Shown piece after piece: positions 1 through 5,468 of a stretch of DNA of 8,176 bases (position 1 is its first letter; each line of letters starts with the position of its first letter). Source of the stretch: Kmv34 sp964524965. GTDB lineage: Bacteria; Aerophobota; Aerophobia; Aerophobales; B3-G15. The notes beneath the pieces were generated by a model. It did not search any database. It saw only the letters and a list, made by a program, of their open reading frames with translations, and had not been told where the DNA came from. The translations under genes were made by a program, and so were the position numbers. The stretch lies in assembly GCA_964524965.1 (NCBI GenBank), contig CAZGDY010000079.1, positions 1 through 8,176 on the forward strand, in the 5' to 3' direction.

Positions 1-316
1 GGAAATTTTTGCTCTATGTTACCAATTGATTCTGGTATGCCCCATTTTACTATTGGTGTTTTATAGTTGATAAATTCAATTAAATCGTCAATAAAAGACA
101 CTAAAATTTCCGACATATCCGCGGTAATGTGCTTCATCGCATCGGCGTAATTTCCTTTTTCAACATCTGATTCTGCCTTAAAAAAAACTGACAAATTCCT
201 CAGCCGGTATTTCTTTTTTCTTAACAGAGTTCGTTAACTCCGCCACTTTTTCTTTTGGTTTCTTTTTTGATTTTAAATTTTTTAATTTGCTCAATTTGCG
301 ACTCGGGAATATTCAT
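1..316 (-). pseudogene. Broken hypothetical gene, partial at left edge, two apparent frameshifts
   Basis: Not recognised. Reading on the minus strand from the ATG at 314-316, the frame begins MNIPESQIEQIKK and soon meets a stop. A +1 shift near the A-rich run at about 255-270 opens a lysine-rich frame containing KEKVAELTNSVKKKE and PAEEFVSFF, which ends in a stop at the 8-T run (about 179-187). One base fewer there restores a frame (KAESDVEKGNYADAMKHI, then ILVSFIDDLIEFINY) that stays open to the window edge. The three pieces read as one continuous acidic, helical protein of at least 100 residues, so this is one gene with two single-base shifts. Both lie in homopolymers, so sequencing error is possible, but the adjacent upstream gene is also broken, which favours real decay. 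It follows the HTH remnant by 8 bp, as in a two-gene unit such as a regulator-partner or toxin-antitoxin pair; no toxin fold is recognised. Confidence 0.6.
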
Positions 317-324
317 TTACTTCA

Positions 325-460
325 TTATACCAACGCATTTAACGCCCTAGCAATCTCTTTCAACTATTCAATGGTAGGATTTGGATTTCTCCCGATTCGA
401 TCTTTGCAATTGCATTATAAGCCATTGCTCATTTAAAAATTCAAACTCTTGCTTTGTTAG
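325..460 (-). pseudogene. Decayed XRE-family helix-turn-helix regulator
   Basis: The minus strand encodes LTKQEFEFLNE, then in another frame MAYNAIAKIESGEIQ, then in a third NPTIE, a TAG stop, and LKEIARALNALV ending at TAA (325-327). With one lost A restored, and TAG read as a former CAG, the pieces reassemble into a typical Cro/CI-type (HTH_3) domain: the recognition-helix block AYNAIAKIESGE followed by PTIEQLKEIARAL is characteristic of the family. A further disruption separates LTKQEF from MAYNAI. No intact start or ribosome site is seen. Such proteins bind operator DNA and are common in phages, integrated elements and toxin-antitoxin operons. The remnant begins about 30 bp past the 3' end of a tRNA-Ser gene, a usual integration site, and is followed at once by another broken gene. 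One frame change could be an assembly error; an in-frame stop plus two shifts makes a dead gene the better reading. Confidence 0.75.
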
Positions 461-492
461 ATGGTAGGTATAAAAGTTCGAATTGGTTGCAG

Positions 493-585
493 TGGCGGAG
501 AGGGAGGGATTCGAACCCTCGGAAGGGCTTTTGGCCCCTCACACGATTTCCAATCGTGCACTTTCGACCACTCAGTCACCTCTCC
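493..585 (-). tRNA. tRNA-Ser, anticodon GGA
   Basis: A complete class II tRNA. The acceptor stem GGAGAGG (579-585) pairs with CCTCTCC, followed by discriminator G and an encoded CCA (493-495). The anticodon stem CACGA/TCGTG encloses loop TTGGAAA, giving anticodon GGA (549-551), which reads UCC and UCU codons. A long variable arm, expected for serine tRNAs, follows, then T stem GAGGG/CCCTC with loop TTCGAAT. The length is 93 nt including CCA. It lies 17 bp downstream of the tRNA-Ser(TGA) gene on the same strand and is probably co-transcribed with it. Downstream lie the broken XRE gene and its partner. Confidence 0.97.
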
Positions 586-602
586 GTTGACTTATTTTTC
601 TG

Positions 603-693
603 TGGCGGAGGGACTGGGACTCGAACCCAGACGGGCAGCTATGCCTTTCACCGGTTTTCAAGACCGGCTCCTTGCCAATTCGGACATCCCTCC
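603..693 (-). tRNA. tRNA-Ser, anticodon TGA
   Basis: A complete class II tRNA. Acceptor GGAGGGA (687-693) pairs with TCCCTCC, with discriminator G and encoded CCA (603-605). The anticodon arm CCGGT-CTTGAAA-ACCGG gives anticodon TGA (658-660), which reads UCA and other UCN codons. The long variable arm marks it as serine. The T arm CTGGG-TTCGAGT-CCCAG is canonical. It is first in a two-tRNA unit and has promoter-like boxes a few bases upstream of its 5' end. Confidence 0.97.
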
Positions 694-702
694 AATTAGC
701 TG

Positions 703-730
703 TTTATACTATATACAATTTTTTACTCAA
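703..730 (-). promoter_or_regulatory. Probable sigma70-type promoter for the tRNA-Ser pair
   Basis: On the minus strand a -35-like TTGAGT (725-730) and a -10-like TATAAA (703-708) are separated by 16 bp. Transcription would start at about 696, only a few bases before the 5' end of tRNA-Ser(TGA) at 693. That is short for a tRNA leader but possible. It is the only good promoter pair in this stretch; the surrounding DNA is AT-rich, so chance matches cannot be excluded. Confidence 0.5.
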
Positions 731-824
731 AGGCAATATTCGGGTAAGGGAACTTTCGAGGATTTTTATGGTCAAATATTATAAACTAAATTTAGCTCCT
801 CCTTTATTTCTTCTCATTGAATAG

Positions 825-845
825 GGAGCACAATTAGCTCCTTTT
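825..845 (+). terminator. Small hairpin with short T-run, weak terminator candidate
   Basis: GGAGC (825-829) and GCTCC (837-841) form a 5-bp GC-rich stem with a 7-base loop, followed by TTTT (842-845). This resembles a minimal intrinsic terminator for plus-strand transcription. No plus-strand gene lies upstream within the window, so it may instead be chance or a relic. Confidence 0.25.
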
Positions 846-851
846 GCATAT

Positions 852-884
852 TTCCCCCAGTATCCTTAATTGGTGCTGGGGGAA
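852..884. repeat. Strong GC-rich hairpin in AT-rich intergenic DNA
   Basis: Perfect 9-bp arms TTCCCCCAG (852-860) and CTGGGGGAA (876-884) surround a 15-base loop; inside it CC (864-865) and GG (872-873) can pair again. Five consecutive G:C pairs stand out in this composition. Neither strand has a following T-run, so it is not a standard intrinsic terminator. It may be a repeat copy, an RNA-stabilising stem or a protein site. Confidence 0.5.
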
Positions 885-1065
885 GATAAAAATAAAATCC
901 AGTGAAAATGGGAAAATTTTTTAGGGAGAAGAGATTCAACCAAGTAAAATCCCATTATTTTTCTTAGTAAGACTTACCTGTTAGTTATCATTCCCAACAT
1001 TCATTTTTCGGCTATGTTTTTTTCCATAGTTTTATGAATTTATTTTTAAGATTTATGGAAAAATC

Positions 1066-1094
1066 TTGACAGTGTCAGTGATAATAGTTATGTT
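1066..1094 (+). promoter_or_regulatory. Sigma70-type promoter for the small membrane-protein pair, with palindrome over -35
   Basis: A perfect -35 TTGACA (1066-1071) is followed after 17 bp by TATGTT (1089-1094), four of six matches to the -10 consensus. It points at the gene starting at 1227. An exact 11-base inverted repeat, TGACAGTGTCA (1067-1077, central G), overlaps the -35 box, a position where a repressor could block RNA polymerase. The promoter call is fairly good; the operator is inference. Confidence 0.6.
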
Positions 1095-1226
1095 ATTGCA
1101 ATAGTTAAAAAAAGGTGATTTAAATAAAATCAAGGAGGGATAATTTAAAAAATTTTGGGGAAAAATAGGAAAAATAAATGGAAAAAACTGAGATGATAAA
1201 ATTTTTTAGTGAGAAGGGGGAAAATT

Positions 1227-1445
1227 ATGCGAAGTAAAGGGTGGGGATTGGTACTTTTTGTTATTGGTATTTTTTTTATGCTTGTTTATTCAATCGGATC
1301 TTTTTTGTGGGAATTGATTGGGGTACCACTACCTTATCTGTCAATATCAAGTGATATATGGGGTTTCTTTCTACCTATTGGTGCTGTACTGATGATTCTT
1401 GCTGGATTAGTCTATGGGAAAAAGTCCAAGGAGGCAATTAAATGA
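1227..1445 (+). CDS. Small two-helix membrane protein, unknown function
   Basis: A 72-residue protein, not recognised. A positively charged start (MRSKG) leads into a hydrophobic segment at about residues 6-28, then a short loop containing VPLPYLSISSD, a second hydrophobic segment at about 44-63, and a basic tail (GKKSKEAIK). This pattern predicts an inner-membrane protein with both ends in the cytoplasm. The ATG at 1227 is chosen because AAGGGGG (1214-1220) sits six bases upstream; a GTG at 1209 is in frame but would place that ribosome site inside the gene. Its stop overlaps the next start in ATGA (1442-1445), so the two genes are translationally coupled and probably act together, perhaps as subunits of one membrane complex. 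A promoter lies about 135 bases upstream. No catalytic or cofactor-binding motif is visible. Confidence 0.8.
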   Translation: MRSKGWGLVLFVIGIFFMLVYSIGSFLWELIGVPLPYLSISSDIWGFFLPIGAVLMILAGLVYGKKSKEAIK

Positions 1446-1828
1446 ATTTTCCGACAACTCATCCTGCTTGGGTGTGGCTATACTTTGGTATCTTTGGATC
1501 AGTGGGTACAGTGCTTTTTATCTTAATTGTCTGGAATTGGATGAAGGTCCATAGCTTAGCCAAAGGATTATTACGTTCAATTGCGATATGGAATGTTCTT
1601 GGCTATATGTTTCTTTTCTTCGGAGCGTGGTTTGCCTGTGGTATTGGTGGACCACCAGGTAATTTACTAAGTCCTGACATAACAACACATAGCCTTGATA
1701 TTGCTACCAGGACCGCTGCTTTTTCAATTTTCTTTTCAGTGCCAGGCTGGCTTTGCGTACTTGTTGGTCAGCGAAAAATGATAAAGCTGGCTCAACAAGA
1801 ACAAAAAGATAAAAAGAAAAATCTTTAA
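1442..1828 (+). CDS. Three-helix membrane protein, unknown function, coupled to upstream gene
   Basis: A 128-residue protein, not recognised. Hydrophobic segments lie at about residues 10-33, 45-67 and 90-109. Between the second and third is a likely external loop with GIGGPPGNLL, and the C-terminus is a lysine-rich cytoplasmic tail (KLAQQEQKDKKKNL). Two cysteines (66, 105) lie near membrane boundaries but form no metal motif. The start is firm: AAGGAGG (1428-1434) is seven bases before ATG, inside the end of the preceding gene, and the two genes overlap by 4 bp. With only 32 bp to the convergent end of the M20 gene and no terminator hairpin there, transcripts from both sides may run into each other. 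Tryptophan- and glycine-rich helices suggest a helper or subunit rather than a transporter on its own. Confidence 0.8.
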   Translation: MNFPTTHPAWVWLYFGIFGSVGTVLFILIVWNWMKVHSLAKGLLRSIAIWNVLGYMFLFFGAWFACGIGGPPGNLLSPDITTHSLDIATRTAAFSIFFSVPGWLCVLVGQRKMIKLAQQEQKDKKKNL

Positions 1829-1860
1829 AAGATAAAAAAAGCTATATTGAAAAAATAAGA

Positions 1861-3174
1861 TTAGAAAAGTCCAAGACTATTTAAAAAAGATGCATAGTCT
1901 TGTTTTTTTACTTTAGGAACAAAACTATCCTTTATTTGTTGAGCTAATTGTCCTTTATTTGAGAGTAAATCCACAATACTCATCGCCATACACTTAGCAG
2001 GGATAATATAAGCCATTTCTTCGTCAACTATTTCAAACTGAGGAGTGTGATTTTTCCCCTTGAAGCCTCCCATAAAAGGATGAATGGCTGGTATAACGCT
2101 ACTCACATCACCCATATCTGTTGCGCCACCGGTGTGGTCTCCGGGCGCTATATTTTCTTCTCCGATTAACTGAGAAAGGTTTTTTTGGAAAAGAAGTGAT
2201 AATTTTTTATTGCCCGCAAGAGGCAGGTAACCGGGAAGATTTTTTATATTAACTTGAGCTCCAATCGCTGTTGCGGCACCTTTTAAGGCTCTGTCTACTT
2301 TAAGAGATGCTTCTTTAACCGCTTCCATAGTTTTAGCTCTCACGTGAAATTCCATAGAGACTTTGTCTGGAACTATACTGACCGATTTACCGCACTCTGT
2401 AATTATATAGTGAATCCGAGTGTAGTCCTGGTCGTTAAAAGTTTCTCTTTGCATATTCACTGCTGTTATTCCAAGAGAAGCTGCATTTAAGGCATTGATT
2501 CCTTTCTGAGGAGCCATCCCTGCGTGAGCTTGTTGGCCTATGTAATCTACTCTTTTCCCTACAAAACCATTGGTGGATATATCCATTTTTGCTAACCTTT
2601 GAGGACACTCAGGTAAAGCATGGACTACCATGGCCATATCAATATCATCAAATACTTTTTGATGAATTAATTCTTGTTTTCCGCCAAAAAAACTTATCTT
2701 TTTATTTTGGCGCAACTCTTCCCGAAAAGCTAATTCGATGATTTCCTCAGATGGTGTTCCCAGAAAAACAACTTCTCCAGTTAAATAATCCATTAACTGC
2801 GATTTAACAAGTCCAATAGCAACGCCTAATAAAGATGCTAATTGGGCATTATGACCACACACATGAGCTGCTCCAGTCTCAGGGTTAGCAAACTTAGCGT
2901 TAGGGCAAATTATTCCATCTAGCTCGCCTAAGATAGCCACGGTATAGCCAGGAGTTTTACTTTTTATTCTGGTTCTTACTCCCGTAATTGCCAGGTTTCT
3001 TTCCGGTGTTAGCCCTAAATCTTTTAGCTTATCAGCAAGTTTCTGCGAGCTCTTAAATTCTTTAAATCCTGTTTCGGGAGTTCTTAAAATCTCTTCGCCG
3101 AACTGAATAATTTGGTCTCGGTGATTATCAATGGCTTTAATTATTTTTTCCTTTAACTTGGATGGCTCAATCAT
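1861..3174 (-). CDS. M20 family metal-dependent amidohydrolase, AbgB-like
   Basis: A full-length (437 aa) cytoplasmic zinc-type amidohydrolase of the M20D/AbgB group, which hydrolyses amide bonds in N-acyl amino acids, aminobenzoyl-glutamate or small peptides. Family landmarks appear in order: GELDGI (83-88), TGAAHVCGHNAQ (100-111; Cys106 and His108 as metal ligands), catalytic glutamates in PSEE (141-144), VVHALP with His185, the lid-domain motif GQQAHAGMAPQKG (213-225), GGATDMGDVS (349-358) and the C-terminal ligand His376 in KNHTPQF. CGHN rather than CGHD is usual for AbgB and PM20D2-like members, so it is not a defect. No signal peptide. AGGAG upstream of ATG supports the start. The gene is 127 bp downstream of the [2Fe-2S] gene, same strand, but has its own promoter, so it may be expressed separately from that operon. 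The exact substrate cannot be read from sequence. Confidence 0.92.
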   Translation of the reverse strand: MIEPSKLKEKIIKAIDNHRDQIIQFGEEILRTPETGFKEFKSSQKLADKLKDLGLTPERNLAITGVRTRIKSKTPGYTVAILGELDGIICPNAKFANPETGAAHVCGHNAQLASLLGVAIGLVKSQLMDYLTGEVVFLGTPSEEIIELAFREELRQNKKISFFGGKQELIHQKVFDDIDMAMVVHALPECPQRLAKMDISTNGFVGKRVDYIGQQAHAGMAPQKGINALNAASLGITAVNMQRETFNDQDYTRIHYIITECGKSVSIVPDKVSMEFHVRAKTMEAVKEASLKVDRALKGAATAIGAQVNIKNLPGYLPLAGNKKLSLLFQKNLSQLIGEENIAPGDHTGGATDMGDVSSVIPAIHPFMGGFKGKNHTPQFEIVDEEMAYIIPAKCMAMSIVDLLSNKGQLAQQIKDSFVPKVKKQDYASFLNSLGLF

Positions 3175-3207
3175 TTATTTCTCCTAAATAATTTAATTTA
3201 TTATCTA

Positions 3208-3236
3208 AAGGTAAGAGTTCAAAGGGGAATTGTCAA
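3208..3236 (-). promoter_or_regulatory. Sigma70-type promoter for the M20 amidohydrolase gene
   Basis: On the minus strand a perfect -35 TTGACA (3231-3236) is followed by a 17-bp spacer and TACCTT (3208-3213), a weak -10. Transcription would begin at about 3200, leaving a short leader that carries AGGAG before the ATG at 3174. The gap between 3175 and 3301 shows no clear intrinsic terminator for the upstream operon, so read-through is also possible. Confidence 0.55.
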
Positions 3237-3301
3237 GATGAATTATAAATTTTTGTTTATTTTAAAATTTTTTGTTCATAAATTACTTTTTTGTAACTTT
3301 T

Positions 3302-3622
3302 TTAATCTGATAAAACTATTAAATCTCGAATTACCTTATCGGTAGAAACCGGTTCTATGCGCATATTTTTTTGAGCGGGCATTTTGCAGGCTAACCCACT
3401 TTTCCCATTCACTTTTATTTTACACTCACCACAAACTCCATGACGGCAAAAACTAAGATACCCTAAACTGCTATCTAAATTTTCAAATATATAATCCAAT
3501 ACATTTAATACGCTCATATTTTCTTGAAATGGTATCTGGTAAGAACAAAACCGGGGGTTTTTATCTGATTCAGGATCGAATCTAAAGCACTCTACTTTAA
3601 TCGTATTATTTGGAGATTCCAT
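3302..3622 (-). CDS. Stand-alone [2Fe-2S] protein matching the N-terminal domain of FrdB/SdhB
   Basis: A 106-residue ferredoxin-like protein that should carry electrons for the adjacent flavoprotein. Near its start it has the FrdB-type stretch VECFRFDPESDKNPRF, then the cluster motif C-R-H-G-V-C-G-E-C with a fourth Cys in GLACK: spacing C-x4-C-x2-C-x11-C, counted from this start Cys59, 64, 67 and 79. It ends in IRDLIVLSD, the point where FrdB/SdhB pass from the [2Fe-2S] domain to the [4Fe-4S]/[3Fe-4S] domain; that second domain is absent and is not found in another frame downstream. The start is ATG 3622 because GGAGG (3628-3632) lies five bases before it; an in-frame ATG at 3643 has no ribosome site. 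It lies 42 bp after the flavoprotein gene, probably in the same operon. Without the second domain it cannot pass electrons to a membrane quinone in the usual way. Confidence 0.9.
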   Translation of the reverse strand: MESPNNTIKVECFRFDPESDKNPRFCSYQIPFQENMSVLNVLDYIFENLDSSLGYLSFCRHGVCGECKIKVNGKSGLACKMPAQKNMRIEPVSTDKVIRDLIVLSD

Positions 3623-3627
3623 AAAAT

Positions 3628-3632
3628 CCTCC
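3628..3632 (-). promoter_or_regulatory. Ribosome binding site that fixes the [2Fe-2S] protein start
   Basis: GGAGG on the minus strand, five bases upstream of ATG 3622. It falls inside the reading frame begun by the earlier ATG at 3643, which itself is preceded only by an A-run. The shorter 106-residue product is therefore preferred to the 113-residue one. Confidence 0.8.
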
Positions 3633-3664
3633 GTTTTTATCATTTTTTTTAAAATTTTAATAAG

Positions 3665-5443
3665 TTATTCAAGAGTACTGGTAGCAACCTCTATGGTCTC
3701 CTCATATTTCATAACCCCTTTTGGTAGAGGCATAAAATCCACCTTTACCGGGGCCAGGCGAGTAGTAACAGATGGTTTTCCCGAAGGAGCCTTTTTTAAG
3801 ATGATATTCTTTAACCATTGATCATTATCTGTTTCAGGATAATCAGTTCGGAAGTGGGCACCTCGACTTTCTTTTCGAAATAAAGCGGAAGCAGCTGATA
3901 ATTCCATTATATCGGTCAGGTTACAAACTTCCAAAAATCCTTTCCATTCCAAATTGTAGCGGTGAGTTTTAGAAGAAAAATAACATTTAGGCAGGTCTTC
4001 CTGGCGCAGCTTTTTTACATTTTCCAGGGCCGATTTTAAAGTTTTTTGCTCTCTTACTACTCCCATATTTTCCCAGGCAAGTTTTTGTAATTGATGTTTT
4101 ATCTGATGAGGTTTTTGTCCCTTTTTTCTTTGGAAAGGAGCAAAAATTTTTCTAATAATCTCGTCAACCTGCTTAGAATCGTAATCAAAAAAATCATTGT
4201 TTTTGGCAAATTTTGCCGCCTGCTCACCGGCTATTTTTCCTTGTACCAAAATTTGAGTAGTAGCAGCAGCTATTCTGTTTGCTCCCCATAGCCCACCGGC
4301 ACATTCCCCGGCAGCGTATAAACCAGGCAAATTAGTTTCTTGTTTGCAATTTACTTTGATTCCTCCTATGAAAAAATGAGCAGCTGGAGTTACCTCAATG
4401 GCAAAGCCCTCCTCAAGTTTTTTCATCAAAGGTGAATAATCAACATGCTCCCACTTCCAATTGGGGAGTTTGGTTTTCATTTGATTAAATATATTTTTTG
4501 GGAGATGATTGAGGGAATAAAATACTCCTCCTTTTGGAGTGCCTCTTCCTTCTTTAACTTCATAAGCGGAAGCGATAGAAACAATCTCTTTAGTGCTGTT
4601 TTCCATTCGCTTTAAATCCCATCGCCTCATAAACCGCTCTCCCGAGCTGTTAAGCAGGTGTCCTGTAACTTCTCCTCCGATAGGCCAATATAAAAATAAG
4701 GCTCCTTTATATCGGGGAGGAGTTAAAATAATATTTGGACAAAACTGAACCATCTCCATATCTATTAGCTCAGCACCGGCCCGATAAGCCATCGCCTGTC
4801 CATCGCCAGTTAAATCATCGCTGCCACTGGTAAAAGGGTATAACTGATGCCAACCTCCTGTTGCCAGGACTACAGCTTTAGTTTTAAATATAATTATTTT
4901 ACCGCTAGATAAGTTAATCCCCAGAGCTCCGATTACTTTATTATCTTTGGTAAGTAAGTCGATCACCATAGTGTAGGGAACTACTTTTATTCCTTTAGAT
5001 TTTTTTAACTTTCTTCTTAGAGCGCTGGCTATCTGAATACCAGTAGTTATAATACCTCGAGGATTTTCCTCTCCGTGAGCTCGTTCAAAGGTTTTAACTT
5101 TCATGCCCCAGCGGATAATTTCCTCAACTACCTCTCCGGCATTTTCAGTATAAGCTCTTACTAATGTTTGGTCGTTAAGGAAGAGTCCTTCTGTAACAAT
5201 ATCTCTAGCAAAATTTTCTGGTTTATCCTCTGGATTAGCAGGATAACCAAGCCTACAAGCATTTTCACCATCAATCATTATATCAGCTCCGGCCATAGGA
5301 GTAGCTCCAGATCGTCCCACATTGCCTTTCACCACTAAAGTAACATCTACATCCCTTTTACTAATTTCTATAGCTACTCTCGCTCCACAGGCTCCTCCTA
5401 TTACCAGGACATCAGTATTAATAACTTTATCTATATTTTCCAT
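3665..5443 (-). CDS. FAD-dependent oxidoreductase of the fumarate reductase/succinate dehydrogenase flavoprotein family, divergent active site
   Basis: A 592-residue soluble flavoprotein (usual family length 570-640). The N-terminal FAD-binding strand-loop-helix is at 10-40 (DVLVIGGACGARVAIEI), followed by GRSGATPMAGAD (43-54) where SdhA carries the histidine that attaches FAD; no histidine is present, so FAD is probably non-covalent. ATGGW (194-198), TGDGQAMAYRAGAEL (212-226), GGIKV (360-364), GLYAAGE (374-380) and GANR (387-390) are further FAD/capping-domain signatures, and a helical C-terminal domain with ENMGVVR (458-464) is typical. The active site departs from fumarate reductase: QFHPT is QFCPN (Cys235), the Thr-Glu pair is about Tyr252-Trp253, and the proton-donor arginine region reads STKE (Lys285); His356 and Arg390 remain. 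It starts 25 bp after the M24 gene and is followed by its likely [2Fe-2S] partner. It likely oxidises or reduces a C-C bond in a substrate other than fumarate. Confidence 0.9.
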   Translation of the reverse strand: MENIDKVINTDVLVIGGACGARVAIEISKRDVDVTLVVKGNVGRSGATPMAGADIMIDGENACRLGYPANPEDKPENFARDIVTEGLFLNDQTLVRAYTENAGEVVEEIIRWGMKVKTFERAHGEENPRGIITTGIQIASALRRKLKKSKGIKVVPYTMVIDLLTKDNKVIGALGINLSSGKIIIFKTKAVVLATGGWHQLYPFTSGSDDLTGDGQAMAYRAGAELIDMEMVQFCPNIILTPPRYKGALFLYWPIGGEVTGHLLNSSGERFMRRWDLKRMENSTKEIVSIASAYEVKEGRGTPKGGVFYSLNHLPKNIFNQMKTKLPNWKWEHVDYSPLMKKLEEGFAIEVTPAAHFFIGGIKVNCKQETNLPGLYAAGECAGGLWGANRIAAATTQILVQGKIAGEQAAKFAKNNDFFDYDSKQVDEIIRKIFAPFQRKKGQKPHQIKHQLQKLAWENMGVVREQKTLKSALENVKKLRQEDLPKCYFSSKTHRYNLEWKGFLEVCNLTDIMELSAASALFRKESRGAHFRTDYPETDNDQWLKNIILKKAPSGKPSVTTRLAPVKVDFMPLPKGVMKYEETIEVATSTLE

Positions 5444-5468
5444 TTGAGAGCCTCTTTATTTTTTGTAA

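Larger units (their letters stand above)
694..1226. other. Gene-free intergenic stretch between tRNAs and small membrane-protein operon
   Basis: No convincing coding region on either strand. It contains the tRNA promoter (703-730), two hairpins (825-845 and 852-884), a cluster of overlapping inverted repeats (1012-1067), a plus-strand promoter (1066-1094), a Shine-Dalgarno-like AAGGAGGG without a start codon (1132-1139) and a 19-codon open frame (1178-1237). The leader between the plus promoter and the first membrane-protein gene is about 125 bases. No known riboswitch is recognised in it. Confidence 0.7.

Noticed and set aside
454..784. Two overlapping plus-strand open frames of 81 and 107 codons
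   Set aside because: They run antisense through two complete tRNA-Ser genes and read their complement (for example GGEGGIRTLGRAF, a well-known false translation of tRNA genes). No ribosome site.
1209..1226. GTG start at 1209 for the first membrane protein
   Set aside because: AAGGGGG at 1214-1220 is correctly spaced for ATG 1227 and would be coding sequence if GTG were used.
2852..2863. Loss of a catalytic residue in the M20 enzyme (CGHN instead of CGHD)
   Set aside because: AbgB and PM20D2-like members commonly have CGHN, and the other metal and catalytic residues are present.
3302..3643. Longer 113-residue version of the [2Fe-2S] protein starting at 3643
   Set aside because: The GGAGG ribosome site lies inside that extension and points to ATG 3622; the extra seven residues are not typical of the family.
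4091..4291. Plus-strand open frame of 66 codons
   Set aside because: It lies antisense inside the well-supported flavoprotein gene and has no ribosome site or recognisable domain.
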